A stretch of DNA of 64,000 nt. Origin: Sporolactobacillus terrae DSM 11697 (GTDB lineage: Bacteria > Bacillota > Bacilli > Bacillales > Sporolactobacillaceae). Made by a program: the position numbers and the translations under genes. This document shows, in pieces, positions 62,859 through 64,000 of this stretch (within the stretch, counting starts at the first letter, position 1; each line of letters starts with the position of its first letter). Location of the stretch: NCBI RefSeq assembly GCF_000648615.1, contig NZ_JFZC01000015.1, positions 1 through 64,000 of the forward strand, written 5' to 3'. The notes under the pieces are model-generated. The model searched no databases. It was not told the origin of the DNA and was given only the letters and a program-made list of their open reading frames with translations.

Positions 62859-64000
62859 TCATTGAATGCCTTTTTTCAGCAGCTTCTCAAATTCCTCGCG
62901 AACCTGTGGCACAGAAAGGCCAACAATAACTTGGAACGCTTTTCCATGTCGAACAACACCGTGCGCGCCACCCGCTTTGAATGCCGCATCCGGCTGAACG
63001 AGGGCCTCATCTTTAACGGTTACACGAAGGCGCGTTGCACAGTTCGTGACGTCTTGAATGTTGTCGAAACCGCCAAGCGCGTCAAGATAGACGGCAGCGG
63101 ATTCCATGTATCGATTTGTACCTGCTGCTTTGTCGCCTGCTTTTTTATTCTTATAATCCGCTTTGGTGTAAAGCTGCGTTTCCTCATCATCGGCCTCACG
63201 ACCCGGTGTCGCAAAATTGAACTTAACAATAAGGAAGCGGAACAAGAAAAAGTAGATGACGATGAAGATCAAGCCAATGATCCATTGGGTCACATAAGTC
63301 ATCCAGTGATTGGCAAACAACGGAATCCAGTTCTTTGTTGCCATATCAATGAGACCACTGTCCATGCTGCCAACTACACCGAAGAAATACATCGCCGCAT
63401 CCATGAATCCGCACAGCAATGCGTGAACGATGAACAGCACCGGAGCCGCAAACAAGAACGTAAATTCAAACGGTTCAGTAATTCCTGCCATAATCGCCGT
63501 CAGCACCGCAGGAATAAGCAGAGCGAGCACTTTTTTTCTTTTCTCCGGTTTCGCAGTGACATAGAATGCAGCGGCGATGCCAATCGGCGGCCAAACTTTA
63601 TCATTCCCAAACAGCGCGAACCCGCCGGCTGGGAACAACTCTTTTAACGGTTTCGTTGATTCAGCGAAACTTTGCATATTGGCAAGCCAGGCCTTAACAA
63701 TACCATCCGGCGTCACGGCTGGGCCAAACATGAATGGAAGATAGATAAAGTGATGCAGTCCGGTTGGAATCAGTACACGTTCAAGGAAACTATAAATGAA
63801 TACACCAATTACGCCAGATGAAGCCATGAATACTTGCAGCGATGAAATGCCATGCTGTACGATTGGCCACAGCCAACAAGCTAAGAAAGAAACGGGAAGC
63901 ATCACGAAAAAACCAAGCATCGTAACAAATGTCGACCCTTGGAAAACGCCGAGCCATTCCGGAAGCTTCACATCAAAGTAGCGATTGTGCAGCCAGACAA
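62859..64000 (-). CDS. PTS EIICB subunit, alpha-glucoside/maltose type (5' end outside window)
   Basis: The visible part encodes about 380 residues, open to the window edge (upstream in-frame codons read LHNRYFD before VKLPEWLGVFQGS). The EIIC domain has about seven helices and the motif GITEPFEFTFLF. A charged linker leads to EIIB with the phosphorylated cysteine in DVTNCATRLRV. The membrane sugar permease of a phosphotransferase system, of the MalP/GlvC class. No EIIA is seen. Confidence 0.92.
   Translation of the reverse strand, partial: VWLHNRYFDVKLPEWLGVFQGSTFVTMLGFFVMLPVSFLACWLWPIVQHGISSLQVFMASSGVIGVFIYSFLERVLIPTGLHHFIYLPFMFGPAVTPDGIVKAWLANMQSFAESTKPLKELFPAGGFALFGNDKVWPPIGIAAAFYVTAKPEKRKKVLALLIPAVLTAIMAGITEPFEFTFLFAAPVLFIVHALLCGFMDAAMYFFGVVGSMDSGLIDMATKNWIPLFANHWMTYVTQWIIGLIFIVIYFFLFRFLIVKFNFATPGREADDEETQLYTKADYKNKKAGDKAAGTNRYMESAAVYLDALGGFDNIQDVTNCATRLRVTVKDEALVQPDAAFKAGGAHGVVRHGKAFQVIVGLSVPQVREEFEKLLKKGIQ

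Noticed and set aside
1-64000. tRNA or rRNA genes
   Set aside because: No cloverleaf-forming stretch with T-loop GTTCGAATC-like signature or rRNA-like sequence was noticed; a dedicated scan was not possible.

Overview
The window looks like a chromosomal segment of a low-to-mid GC Gram-positive bacterium, class Bacilli, order Bacillales (a Sporolactobacillus-like organism would fit, but the genus cannot be fixed from sequence alone). Support: strong AGGAGG-type ribosome binding sites, frequent GTG/TTG starts, a Bacillus-type LexA box, a guanine riboswitch, a 7-1-7 Fur-type box, small holin-like type I toxins, and many short perfect-stem terminators.

Layout. 0.3-14.9 kb (all minus strand) is a defence island: an XRE-type regulator, hsdM, an intact hsdS, a tyrosine recombinase, a second hsdS broken by a 64-bp insertion, hsdR, then a DUF262/DUF1524 (GmrSD-like) protein and a PLD-helicase-DUF3427 protein. 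The two hsdS genes share a 114-bp central repeat, so the specificity domains can in principle be shuffled. 15.1-28 kb holds small secreted/membrane proteins, a NERD protein, aroE, an aldo/keto reductase, transporters, a macro-domain protein, acetyltransferases, a frameshifted phosphotransferase gene and a threonine aldolase. It also holds two tiny holin-like toxins, one behind a perfect LexA box and one with a predicted antisense RNA. 28-28.9 kb is decayed DNA (ISL3 transposase fragment and others).

28.9-33.65 kb is one minus-strand operon behind a guanine riboswitch: phosphoribosyltransferase, fused ECF ATPase, EcfT, a creatininase-family hydrolase and an ECF S component. This suggests an ECF importer for a purine-type compound. 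33.6-43.6 kb has acetyltransferases, cutC, an M19 dipeptidase, a GntR/ABC cluster with a frameshifted permease, a secreted C39-like peptidase, a cupin protein and a fetAB-like exporter. 44-45.35 kb is an Rpn nuclease whose C-terminal cassette is tandemly duplicated into two free-standing, translationally coupled small ORFs. This is notable because internally translated C-terminal Rpn fragments are known to act as antitoxins in E. coli.

45.6-49 kb: a DJ-1/PfpI protein divergent from an HxlR regulator, then a convergent HD-GYP / GGDEF pair for cyclic-di-GMP turnover. 49.5-54.9 kb: an overlapping five-gene operon (sugar-phosphate-isomerase-like, SurE, binding protein, fused permease, ATPase) with a PhoP-like box upstream, more suggestive of a phosphorylated substrate than of iron. 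55.4-60.25 kb: a YlmA-like ATPase and ilvB-ilvN-ilvC-ilvA. Beyond them, on the opposite strand, sits a complete ilv-type attenuator (promoter, leader peptide, antiterminator, terminator) that reads into no recognisable gene. The window ends with a DUF805 protein, an acylphosphatase remnant and a PTS EIICB gene cut by the window edge. No rRNA, tRNA or CRISPR array was seen.
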